Shown: positions 35,601 to 45,536 of the stretch, one piece after another
Position numbering within the stretch: the stretch's first letter is position 1
Layout of the letters: each line of letters opens with the position of its first letter
Source: Litsea cubeba
Taxonomy: Eukaryota > Streptophyta > Magnoliopsida > Laurales > Lauraceae
Direction: 5' to 3'
Assembly: GCA_012931725.1 (NCBI GenBank)
Contig: CM022949.1
Coordinates: forward strand, 64,128,606-64,192,605
Length of the DNA: 64,000 nt
Program-made: the position numbers and the translations under genes
The notes under the pieces: generated by a model
The model's input: only the letters and a program-made list of their open reading frames with translations
The model's database searches: none
What the model was told of the DNA's origin: nothing

Positions 35601-36791
35601 ATTACAAAATCCCCAAAATAGCTCAAGAGAAACCCTAGAAATCCAATCCATTGTAAATCTCCATGAAAACCCATTGCATAAATGACAAAACCCTTCAAAA
35701 TGGTTTGGAAAACCAAGATTTGGAGAAAAAAATCCATTGCTCACCTTATAAAAGCTCAAACCAAGAAGAAATGCATGGAAAGGTGGTCTCTCCTAGCTCA
35801 AATCTCTTGCAAAAGACATCTATGGAAAGCTTGGAGAGAGGAGAAGGAAATGGGAAACTCAAATCTCCCTTTAGCATCAAAGAAGAAGAGGTACATGAGG
35901 AGAGAGAAAGGGGGCTAGGAGAAACCCTAACCCCTCTCTTGTTGCAGGAAATGAGAGAATGGGGAAGAGAAGGAGAGCCCCATGGCTTTATAAAGACTAA
36001 ATGGGCTGGGCCCCATGGGCCCCAAACTTACAAGGGTCAAAACTAGCAATTGTGGGTCCCGAACGAAAACGACGAAGAAGACAAAAACGATCGGAGAAAT
36101 TTCTACTTTCCAAAAAGTATATTTTCCCCAATTTCTGGAATTTTCGAAATTCATGGACAGATTTAGTGAAAATGTCATTTTTGCCCATTTTCCTCGAAAA
36201 ACGTGATTTCTGAGTATCAAATCAAAATGATCAAAACATGAAAGTTGTTAAACTTCATAAAATGAGTCAAAATACACCAAATCCAGAATTTTTAGAAATC
36301 CGAAGTAATTTCTCATAAAAATACAAATCATATGGACCGGGTCAAACCAAAGTCAACGGTCTCAAAATCTCCAAGGTTATGGAAAAATCTGGTCAAACTC
36401 AAAAACGCGGTCAAACTAAATCAAATCTCACTTAACAAGTTAAACCACGATTAAAACAATACTAAACAAAAGAACTGGGGTCGGGATCTTACATCCTCCC
36501 CCCCTTAGAACCCATTTGGTCCTCCAAATGGCTTAAACCAAATCAAAATAAAAAAAAATCAAAAGACAAACGAAAACACTGACACCCTATGCTAGACCTC
36601 GGTAACTGAGAGACTCTCTGACCAAACTGGACGTTGAGATGCACGGTCAACAACACTTTGATTCGGTTGAAATCTTCACACTGTTCCACACATCTGCTTG
36701 AAAACATACTTCTCTGACTAAACCGGTGCCCAACACTCCTAAGTACCCTCGGTGTCATCTGTCGTTCTCGTACCGGATCATTACTTTTACA
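32687..36791 (-). repeat. 5' terminal repeat of element E (right copy)
   Basis: 4,105 bp. Its outer end is TGTAAAAG on the minus strand next to the TSD, not the canonical TGTAAGATCCC, which is 298 bp further in (36493). The last base differs from the left copy (A versus T on the plus strand), giving the terminal TG/CA. Confidence 0.92.
34994..35099. repeat. CGCTCGAGCG palindrome cluster (right repeat of E)
   Basis: The same five-copy cluster as at 28821-28926, unchanged. Confidence 0.88.
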
Positions 36792-37418
36792 GATCCAGCC
36801 CAGATTGAGGTAGTAGTCAGTTGGCAGAGTCTAAAGTTAGTGGAAAAAATCAGGAGTTTTCTGGGTTTAGCAGGGTATTACAGAAGATTTGTAAAGGGAT
36901 TCTCCAGTATTGCAGCCCCATTGACCAAATTGACAAGGAAAGACGTTCCTTTTGTATGGACAGAGCAGTGTGAGGAGAATTTCCAAGAGCTAAAGACCAG
37001 ATTGACCACAGCCCCTATTCTTACCTTATCTACTGGGAATGGAAGGTTTATGATTTTTACAGATGTTTCGGACATAGGATTGGGATGTGTACTGATGCAG
37101 GAAGGAAAAGTAGTAGCTTACGGGTCTAGACAGCTGAAAGAGCATGAGAAGAGATACGCTACCCATGATTTGGAGCTTGCAGCAGTGGTCATGGCACTGA
37201 AGTTATGGAGACATTACCTGTACGGAGAGAAATTCGAGGTTCACTCGGATCACAGAAGTCTCCAGTACTTGTTTGGACAGAAAGATCTGAATATGAGGCA
37301 GACTAGGTGGATGGAGTACATCAAAGACTACGATTTTCCGATAAAGTATCATCCCGGGAAGGTAAATGTGGTTGCAGATGCACTGAGCAGAAAGACAGCG
37401 AGTACCGGATGCTTATAG
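36792..37418 (+). pseudogene. pol: Element A RT C-terminus and RNase H
   Basis: Resumes exactly one codon frame after E, with the RT thumb (SFLGLAGYYRRFVKGFS). RNase H follows and shows the four acidic positions in context: FTDVSD, DLELAAV, VHSDHRSL and VADALSRK. An in-frame TAG at 37416-37418 ends this stretch, but the same frame continues in the integrase. The upstream start of this open frame at 36726 belongs to E and is not part of the gene. Confidence 0.92.
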
Positions 37419-38075
37419 ATAGAGTGGTCTTTGACAGAGTTATTCAGAGATTTGGCTATTGAGTTCCAGCCTCAGAGTGAGAGAATCATGGTTGCCAGCA
37501 TGCTTACTTGGGAACCAGAGATTCTGGTTAGAATCAAAGGCAGTCAGAGAGATGATCCAGAGTTAGTCAGAGTGATTGACAACATAGCAGACATGACAGA
37601 GTTCAAACTCTTAGATGGAGTGTTGTATTGCCAGGACAGATTGTGTGTATCGGGTGTTCATGACTTGAGGAACAAGATTATGGTCGAGGCACACCATTCT
37701 TGTTATGCCATTCACCCTGGGAGCACCAAAATGTATCAGAACTTGAGGAGTTTTTACTGGTGGAACAACATGAAGAAGGACATTGCAGGATTTGTCTCGA
37801 GATGTCTAGTGTGTCAGCAAGTGAAAGTTGAGCATCAGAAACCTCCAGGGTTACTTCAACCCTTGAAGACACTGGAATGGAAGTGGGAACACATCACCAT
37901 GGACTTCGTGGCAGGATTACCACCCACGAGGGACAGTGATAGTATCTGGGTGATTGTTGACAGACTCACCAAGTCAGCAGACTTCATTCTGATGAGAATG
38001 AAAGGATCCATGGATGTTTTGGCATACAAGTACATCGAGAGCATTGTCAGATTACATGGAATTCCAGATTCCATT
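37419..38075 (+). pseudogene. pol: Element A integrase, interrupted by F
   Basis: In the same frame as the RNase H. It has an H2C2 zinc-binding region (HHSCYAIHPGS ... CLVCQQVK, about 37690-37825) followed by the start of the catalytic core (ITMDFVAGLPP with the first Asp, then VDRLTKSADF). The frame stops at HGIPDSI, where element F begins. The second Asp and Glu of the catalytic triad and any chromodomain would lie beyond F, outside the window. Confidence 0.92.
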
Positions 38076-39092
38076 TGTTGACACCAAAAATGTCACATTG
38101 CTTCTTCAAGATCCAAAAAGCTGCATGAAGTCGCAACCTGCCATAAATAGGCAATGCTACTTCCAAAAAATCAAATCTTGTCAGAATCAAACAAAAACCG
38201 CAAGATCCTTCAAGACAGCCAAAAGGGGAGTACACAAGAAGTTTCAGGCCATTTCAAAATCATTTGGCCTAACTTCGCTTCTCCGGCAGCTGAAAAGGAG
38301 CTCCCGGCGGTGAAAGTATCGGAGACACCAAATCTTCGATCAGAGCCGATGGATGGTCTCAAAATACATCCAAAAGGCTCCACGTCAAGTTCCGAGTCAA
38401 ACTAACAACGTTTGATCCTACATCAACCCTAGAACAGCTAAATCAAGCCTCTCGGCGGCAAGAACCACCGAGGCCATCACTCATCAGATAGAGCACATGG
38501 ACGGCTTCAAAATGCTTACAAAGGGCTACACATCAAATTTCAAGTCATTTCGACAACATTTGACCAGACTTTGACGCTCGGAAGCCAAATCAGGCCTCTC
38601 GGCGGCGAAACTCCCTGAGACCATGGTTTCCAAGACAGAGCCTATGGATCATCTTAAAATGACTCCAATAGGTTCCCTGTCGAATTTCAAGTCAATCGGA
38701 CATCGGTTGACCGCACATCAAGCCGCGACATCTTCATCGCGACAAAAACAAGTCTACTGGTGATAGGACCCCAAAGGGCTTCAAAACTCAAACAAAAGCC
38801 TATGGTTGGTCTTATTTATTGCTTAGGAGGCTTCACCCCAAATCTTAGGTCATTCCGACATCGTTTGACCCAGTTTCAGCTTCTGACGAAAAATCGACAG
38901 CTCTGCGCGACAAAGTCTTCGGCTTTCCCGGAAAATTGGAAACTTTGCAATCCAAAATGCAAGGATTCTCATCAAGTTTTCTACAGGGAAATCTGGCGAA
39001 TAAATGATCAAAAATGTCAAGAATACAGAAGAAAAAAGAATAAAAAAATATAAAAAACGGACGCAAAACGGGACAAAAGAGGGGAAAACCCC

Positions 39093-39146
39093 CCAGGGTC
39101 GTAGACCCCTATGACCCTGGCCCATGGTCGCCGGTGACCATGGGCC
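39093..39146. repeat. Adjacent inverted repeats in LTR of F
   Basis: CCAGGGTC (39093-39100) pairs with GACCCTGG (39113-39120). It is followed at once by an 11-base perfect arm pair GGCCCATGGTC / GACCATGGGCC (39119-39129 and 39136-39146) with a 6-base loop. Confidence 0.85.
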
Positions 39147-40724
39147 CGGAATTACCGGGTGGGACCCGGAAGCCCTGTTTTTCATCATTTTTCACGATTC
39201 GAACAGTCCGACTCCTGGGACTTTCCAAAATTCTTACTTTTGAGGTGCCAAATCCTTTGACATCCGTCAAAATCACGGGTCAATCATCAAGAGTATCAAA
39301 ATCAACATTGATCGCCAATCGGTTAACCAAAAAAGTGTGCTTTCTACCCGGCCGATCGAGAAATCGACAGGACAGATGGCACCGACCCGTTGTTGCCAAC
39401 CAATATCTGAAGTTACATGGTCATCCGATGTCGATCTACATGAAGATCCATCGATGATCATCGCCAGAAGAATCCCAAAAGACGAGGTACGGCCCGCGAC
39501 TCTTCAACTGCTCGGCAACCACTTAATGCGATTAATTGACTAGCTTTATTACAGTCATTAATCGATTTCTTTGGACGGCCCAATTAGAAGCAAGCATCCA
39601 GGAGTTACAAGTCAATTGATTCATGGCATTTAACCCATGAAACTCCTCCCATCACAGCGATTAAAGGCGATTAAATGCCCTCAATCTCCTCCGGCCAATT
39701 AGAAGCCAAGAAAAAGGAGTTACAAAATAAAGGAATTAAATCCTTTAACTCCTCCCATTATGCGGCTTAATGACAATAAAAGCCCATAAACTCTCCTAAA
39801 TGGCTACCAAGAGCCTACAAATAGGCGACAACCCCAAGCATTTCAGAGAGACTTCATATAGACTACAGAAAATCCGGAAATTCAGACAGAAAAAGGTATC
39901 AGAAATCTAAGAGAAAGAAAGAGAGAAAACTTTGCAAAAGTTCTGCACCGGCCACCACTACTGTTGGGATTGGTGTATGCCCTAAAGCCCACTAGCTGCA
40001 CTCTCATCCTTTGTTACTGGATATTTATTGGTTATTTAATGGCATGACTCTTTTCTCTTGAAACATGTATATATGTATGGTTGTGTAAGGCCCATTGTTT
40101 CTAGTAAATAAATTAGGTGTGTAGTGCCTGCACACAGATAAGTCTGATTCATGGACACTGGAAATAACATATTTGTTCATAACTGAGAGATGGAGTTGGG
40201 CACTTCATCTTGGTATAAGTTATAGTGAGAGACTCTCCTGTATTCAGGGTGACTTACCTAAGTCATGGGAGGCCTTTCCCGGATTTATCTCATTAGTGCA
40301 TATGCAATGCATTGAACAGGACTATTGTAGGTGTGATCTTTAAAATAGTACTATCACTGAGAGATATCAAGTCACCTCATGCTACTGAGTGACCAGTGCT
40401 CTTCATCTTGAGCATTTGTGGATGAAGTGACGAAGTCAAGTTTGTTAGACCCTAAGTTGTTTGCAATTTGATGTCTTGCATTTGCATAATAGTCATCTCA
40501 TTAGGTTCATTTTCATTTCACATGTTTCTTCTTGAAAATCATGTTTTAACTCAACCTACTCATGTTTTGATTTAAACTCTTTTTTGGTTGATTTGAACCT
40601 TGATTTTAATCATATTTTTCTTGATGAAACAATGCATAAAGACACCCTTCAAATCTGAGTTTTTAAATGATTTCAAAAGGTTCATTTTTCAAAACTTCAG
40701 ATGTTCAGAAAATTGACCTGACCA

Positions 40725-41065
40725 GTCTGTCGGTCAAGTCATCGGTCGCCATCGGTCAACCCACAAGTGAACCAAGGTTAACCGATGACTCCATCGGTTC
40801 CCATCGGTCAGCCTATCGGTTCCCATCGGTCCACCGATAGTGCATGAAATCTCAGACCGAGACTCGTCGGTTCCAAAAACAGACGGCACCTTTTTCCATG
40901 ATTATTGTGCTATCGGCTCGGCTATCGGTTCCGCATCGGTCAACCGATGAAGGACGGTCAACCGACGAATGCAAAAGGGTCAGGAGAACTGTAAAAAATA
41001 TGACCGTTGCATATGACCGTTGAGCCATCGGTCAACCGACGGCTAGTTATCAGTTGACCGACAGG
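40725..41065. repeat. GGTCAACC/ATCGGT motif cluster in the solo LTR
   Basis: A diverged counterpart of the cluster in the LTRs of B. It is dominated by ATCGGTCAACCGA and ATCGGTTCCCATCGGT forms and ends about 20 bp upstream of the TATA box at 41086. Confidence 0.75.
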
Positions 41066-41085
41066 CATCCGTTGGACACTTTTTC

Positions 41086-41093
41086 TATAAAAA
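41086..41093 (+). promoter_or_regulatory. Putative TATA box of the solo LTR
   Basis: TATAAAAA in the context TTTTTCTATAAAAAGC, at the same relative position as in both LTRs of B. Confidence 0.6.
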
Positions 41094-43760
41094 GCAAGTT
41101 CCAAGATAAAAGGTGACGGGAATAGAGGCCATTTTTGGTGTTTTTGATGCCCAAGCAAAGGGAATGAACTAAGGAAGCTTGTTTGGTCCAAAGGAAAAGC
41201 TAAAGCTTGATTTCAAGAATTTAAATTCTAGTAAGCTTTAATTTCCTTGTTCATATGTATCATGCTTTGGTATAAACTTTTGGAAAATGTTTTCAAGCAT
41301 GCTAACTATGTTATGTGGAATCCATTTCCCATTTAATCTTTGATTCACATGTTTTGGATTTCAACATTTGATTTCAAACCAAGTTTTGTTTTAAACTTTG
41401 TTAATCATGCTTAGCCAAAATCTTTGATTTCTTTACAACATGATACATTAACTTGTTTGAATCTTTCTTTGTTGTTTTCATTCATTTAAACTTTAGTTAA
41501 ACCTTGCTTTGAAAACAACATAGAATATGCATCACATGTTTAGAAATATTTAGGTTCATACAACTTGTGAGATTTTGAGTTTCATATCATCATCAAGTTA
41601 ACTTTTATACATGTGATTTGCATATTGACTTCAATCATATATTTGAGTGCTTTAAACCTTCAAATACATTAAGCATATATTAATTGAGCTTATGTTTTAA
41701 ACTTGATTGAAGTTTCCACACACACATATCATGAGCATTCATTGTGTTGTGTGAGTTTATTTTCACTTTCATATTTGCCTAATTAAGAGGCACCCAATCA
41801 GAGCTTAATCTATTTCTCTCCTAGTGTGTAGACACTTTCTTGAGAAAGAAGACTGTTGTACAGGTTATTGCTTAGCCTAAGAAAAGCATAGTGTAAAGGT
41901 TGTTGTTTAGCCTAGAAAAACAACTTTGTAAAGGTTATTGCTTAGCCTATTGCAAAAGCATAAATAGTGGAAATCCGGTGGGGTGTTGAGCACAAGCCGG
42001 TAGTGGATGTAGGCGTTGAGGCCGAACCACTATAAATCATTGTGCAATGGTGAACTACTTGTGGTGATTGATTAGTTTATCTTCTGCACTTTCTCACATA
42101 ATCATCACTAGTTAAAGGAGAATTGAAAAGGAATTAAAATTGGCCATTAATTGTAGATCACCCTATTCACCCCCCCTCTAGGGTTAGGATCCAGGACTTT
42201 CAAAGTTCTCGTGCTTTAATTCACTGTGGGTGAGATTCTTTTCATGGGTCAACAGCTCTGTGTTTTGGGTACTCGGACTTGATCAGTTGGGACGTGCAGA
42301 TGCAATAAAGAATCTATGCCATCTATTGATGGAATGATCGTCCCCTTAGAATTATCCGATTAATCATCAAAATCTAAGATCTTAGTATATGGATGTTCCA
42401 TATGGATATTGAACTTGTGGGTCACTCCCTGGACCAAGAGAATGATATCCGGATGATGATTAAGTTAAGGATATGAAGTTCTAAGGTTTAGATGTAATCG
42501 AGAAGGTTGATAGTACATCGAATAACCTGACTTGATTATGGATGTTACATAGAGGGGCATTTAGATCATTTTACTTAATAGGTCGAAGACAACTGTCACT
42601 TTCTGACTAGCTTAATATTATATTATATATTTATCCCTGGAGTTCAACCATAACTCTTTAGTGGAATGAGTTGAGGTTAAAATGGTTTTAATGTTGCTAT
42701 GATTTTAGCATGGACATTTTGGTCATTTTAGGGGCCAAGGGCAAATATGTCTTTTGGTCCCTTCTCTAGTCACTTTCCTATATTGGCAAGGTTTCCTAAT
42801 TTGTTTAGATAAAATGTGGTTGAATTATTTTAGTGGAAAAATAATTTTGAGTTTAAATTCAAATAGGCCTTTGATGGCATACATGAATTTAATTCTAGAT
42901 AAATTATTTGTGGGCCATGGTGTGCATTATTTTATGTGGGACGTCCATAATGGGAATTCCATAGGTGAGGTTTCCAACTTTGAATAGGTCTCTCTACTTG
43001 GAAAGGTTGGACTCCTTTTGGATTAGTATTCCTATAGTAAAGTTTCCTTTTTGAATTAGAAACTTAAATTAGTAAGTGTTGTGCAACTAAGATTAATAAT
43101 TGCTAAAGTTTGTGGGATGTTCCTTTAATTTCCTTTTCTAATTGGAGTGTTTCTAGAAAGAAATAAATCTTTGGATTGTACTTTCTTTTTAGGACATCTA
43201 AGAGAATTAGTAGGGATAGCTTTTAAGGAAAGGAATCCCAAAGTTTTCAATAAAAAGAGGAAGCCCCCCCTTGGACATCCATAATACATATTCCCTATGC
43301 TAAGAAAATTCCACACGCCCAGACCTCTTCTTCTTCCTGCTGGAAGTGAGCATTAGGTCTGAGATTTTCCATAGACAAAAAGTTCTCAAAACCCATCTAG
43401 AAATCTAGATTAAGATCCCACCATCTTAGCCAATCAGATTTGGAAGTGAAATAGAGAAGAAGATCAAAAGCAATTCTACTGCAGAAAATTCCAGCAAGGT
43501 GTTTGCTGATTGCAGGTCTGAGTTCAACCCTTTGGATCTTTTATTTTAGAGATTTGAAGTCTACATATCATCAAGGTAATAGTCTTCTTGTATCTCCTTT
43601 AATTATACACTTGTTGATCATGATTCGGTGGAGTTGTAATGCAATTTCTATGGCTGATCTTCGCTGCCCAGATCAGATTTTTTAAAATCTGTTTTGTTAC
43701 AAATCAGCCATGGACGTCTTCTCCTAGTGATGTTCAGATCTGTATCGCAGTTTCTTTCAG

Positions 43761-43772
43761 TGGTATCAGAGC
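43761..43772 (+). other. Primer binding site of G
   Basis: TGGTATCAGAGC, one base after the LTR; initiator tRNA-Met type. Confidence 0.93.
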
Positions 43773-45536
43773 CACTCCATGTGAAACCATGATCCCATGC
43801 TGTGTTTAATTAATCCTAGATTGATTATGGGCATGGTGGCACCCTACTGAAGTTATATTCAGATTTCTTTAAGTGATACATGTTGTGTGCAAGTTTCATT
43901 AACACTGCTGGAATTTATTTTCCAGATTTGTTTAATGATGTACATAGTGTTTTGCATGCACTAACCTCTTTGTTTGCAGCCATATTTGCATCCTTGATGG
44001 TTTGCATTTTTATTGTGTGGATTTGGATGTTTTTTCATTAGTTGGAAAGTGTACGATTGCGCGTTTAGCAATCATAGGAAGTTGTAATTCTTTCTTTACT
44101 TTTATTCCAACTAGTCTTGATATAGGCTTTCTTAAAAAGCGTAGGTATCTCCAATGTAATTTGTGGTTTTGGTTTTTATGGGTTTGCTTGTATAAATTTA
44201 ATTCGTTGGAACAAGCAAGAAGAAGAAAGCTTCAAGCAAGATAGGTTGCAAGTAACCGGATTCCTTAGTGGTGGAGGAGACAAGGCTTCTTGGTGCAAGA
44301 TGAGATCTTTTTTTGATGTCCTAGTTCAATAAGGATTTGAAGTCCGAAGAGCAGGGAGCCATCAAGGATTGCATACTTTTATTTGCTCTTATATATATGG
44401 AATGCATGGATGAATGCTTTATATAATTGCTATAATTGTCACCTAGAAACATGGCCACCATTAGGTTCTAAAATTGGCATCTTTCTATATTGGATTGTTT
44501 TTAGTTTGGCAAATTGTTTTAAGCGGAACTTAGACCAGCACCTTCTATTTTGTCTAAGGTTTAAAATTGGATAGGGTTTAGCTTATCTTGGTACCCTTGA
44601 GGCTAAACTAAAATCTAATTAGATGCTACCTATGGGTTCCCATAACTCAAGTTAGGTTTTTGATTCTTTAAAGGGATTTTCTCAAATGTTTTAAAGCAAA
44701 GGTTATTTATTTTTAAGATGACTTAAGTCATTGAGTCATAAATTTAATTAACTAAGTTTGCTTGATTTAAAAGAGCTTTTGAGTAAACAATGTAACGATC
44801 AAAAAGAAATTTTTTTTTAAAAAAACCATAGTGATAAATAATCAAGTGGGAGAGGGGTCTTTGGAAAGACCCCATGGCCTTCCATTTTCGGTTCATGTTA
44901 TCTCATTAAGGTGTTAGTAGGAGCGGCCACCCCTTTGGTGGAGTTCTTTACTAAAGATCGCTTCGATGGGTTAGTAGGTGAACTAATGTGAATATTCATA
45001 ATGAGGTGTTAGTGGGAACGGCCATCCCTTCGATGGAGTTCTTTACTAAAGATCACTTCTATAGAATGTCAATGAAGTATTGGTAGGAGCGGCCATCCCT
45101 TCGATGGAGCTCTTTACTAAAGTTCACTTCTAGAATGGATAAAAGATACTTCCCTTTGGAGGACTTAAGTCATAGACATTCTAGGAAATTTCATAAGAGA
45201 TGGTAAAACACTTGACATAAGACGGTAATGACCTCTCCCTAGGAGTTAAGGGTTGTTTGTCATATGAGGCCAAACCAATCAGTGATTGGACTGCCACTGG
45301 ATATGTGTATCCAGATAGTGATAATCCAAATAAGCATACCTTAATTCAACGTGACTGTAGGCTCGGCCATCCCTTCGATGGAGGGTCTATGAGGAGGTTG
45401 AAACACTGATACATTATGATTAGGGTTAAATAATGTAAAAAGTATTGTGCATGTTTTTCCTTTTATAACAAGCACCATATACATATTACATATATACTGC
45501 CTGTCTAATTACAAACCGTTTCATATCCAGAGAGAG
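43773..45536 (+). other. 5' leader of G
   Basis: About 1.76 kb without a recognisable gene, colinear with the leader of H (50649-52387). It contains a short tandem repeat at 44911-45135. The several short open frames in it are not conserved between the two copies. Confidence 0.8.
44911..45135. repeat. Leader tandem repeat in G
   Basis: Three units contain GAGCGGCCATCCCTTCGATG followed by GAGTTCTTTACTAAAG, spaced about 95 and 71 bp, with a partial fourth near 45363. The same array is at 51761-51985 in H. Confidence 0.82.

Larger units (their letters stand above)
26514..36791 (-). mobile_element. Element E: non-autonomous LTR retrotransposon with very long terminal repeats
   Basis: A 10,278-bp insertion in the RT of A with TSD GATCC (26509-26513 and 36792-36796). 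Terminal direct repeats are 26514-30618 and 32687-36791, about 4.1 kb each, with only some fifteen to twenty differences by eye. The interior (30619-32686) is about 2.1 kb with no coding domain. A PBS complement GCTCTGATACCA abuts the right repeat, so E is on the minus strand. The ends (TGTCACGCCCC) resemble the LTR end of A, pointing to a gypsy-type origin. About 298 bp of each repeat lies outside the canonical PPT/LTR junction (see findings). Confidence 0.93.
1..38075 (+). mobile_element. Element A: Ty3/gypsy LTR retrotransposon, interrupted, outermost layer
   Basis: A plus-strand gypsy element whose 5' LTR is cut by the left window edge and whose 3' part lies beyond the window. Its own sequence occupies 1-3267, 25325-26513 and 36792-38075. 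The gaps are elements B and E, and F begins at 38076. Removing B (22,057 bp plus one 5-bp TSD) and E (10,278 bp plus one 5-bp TSD) leaves the pol frame continuous, which supports the reconstruction. Domain order is Gag, protease, RT, RNase H, integrase, as in Ty3/gypsy. The LTR ends in GCGTGACA and the PBS is of initiator-Met type, as in chromovirus-like (Del/Tekay) plant elements. The C-terminal end, where a chromodomain would sit, is outside the window, so the lineage is not proven. Confidence 0.93.
40443..42202 (+). mobile_element. Solo LTR of the element B family
   Basis: 1,760 bp, TGTTAGACCC...GGACTTTCA, flanked by the TSD AAGTT (40438-40442 and 42203-42207). It is homologous over its whole length to the LTRs of B but clearly diverged and in the opposite orientation. 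No internal sequence is present. An intact TSD around a single LTR indicates insertion followed by LTR-LTR recombination. Confidence 0.93.
39962..43759 (+). repeat. 5' LTR of G, interrupted by a solo LTR
   Basis: TGTTGGGATTGG...TTTCTTTCA; about 2.03 kb once the solo LTR and one TSD copy are removed. A few percent different by eye from 59025-61048. Confidence 0.94.

Noticed and set aside
36726..36791. Start of the long plus-strand ORF at 36726 as the start of a separate RT/RNase H gene
   Set aside because: These first codons lie in element E. The real reading frame enters from 26513 across the insertion.
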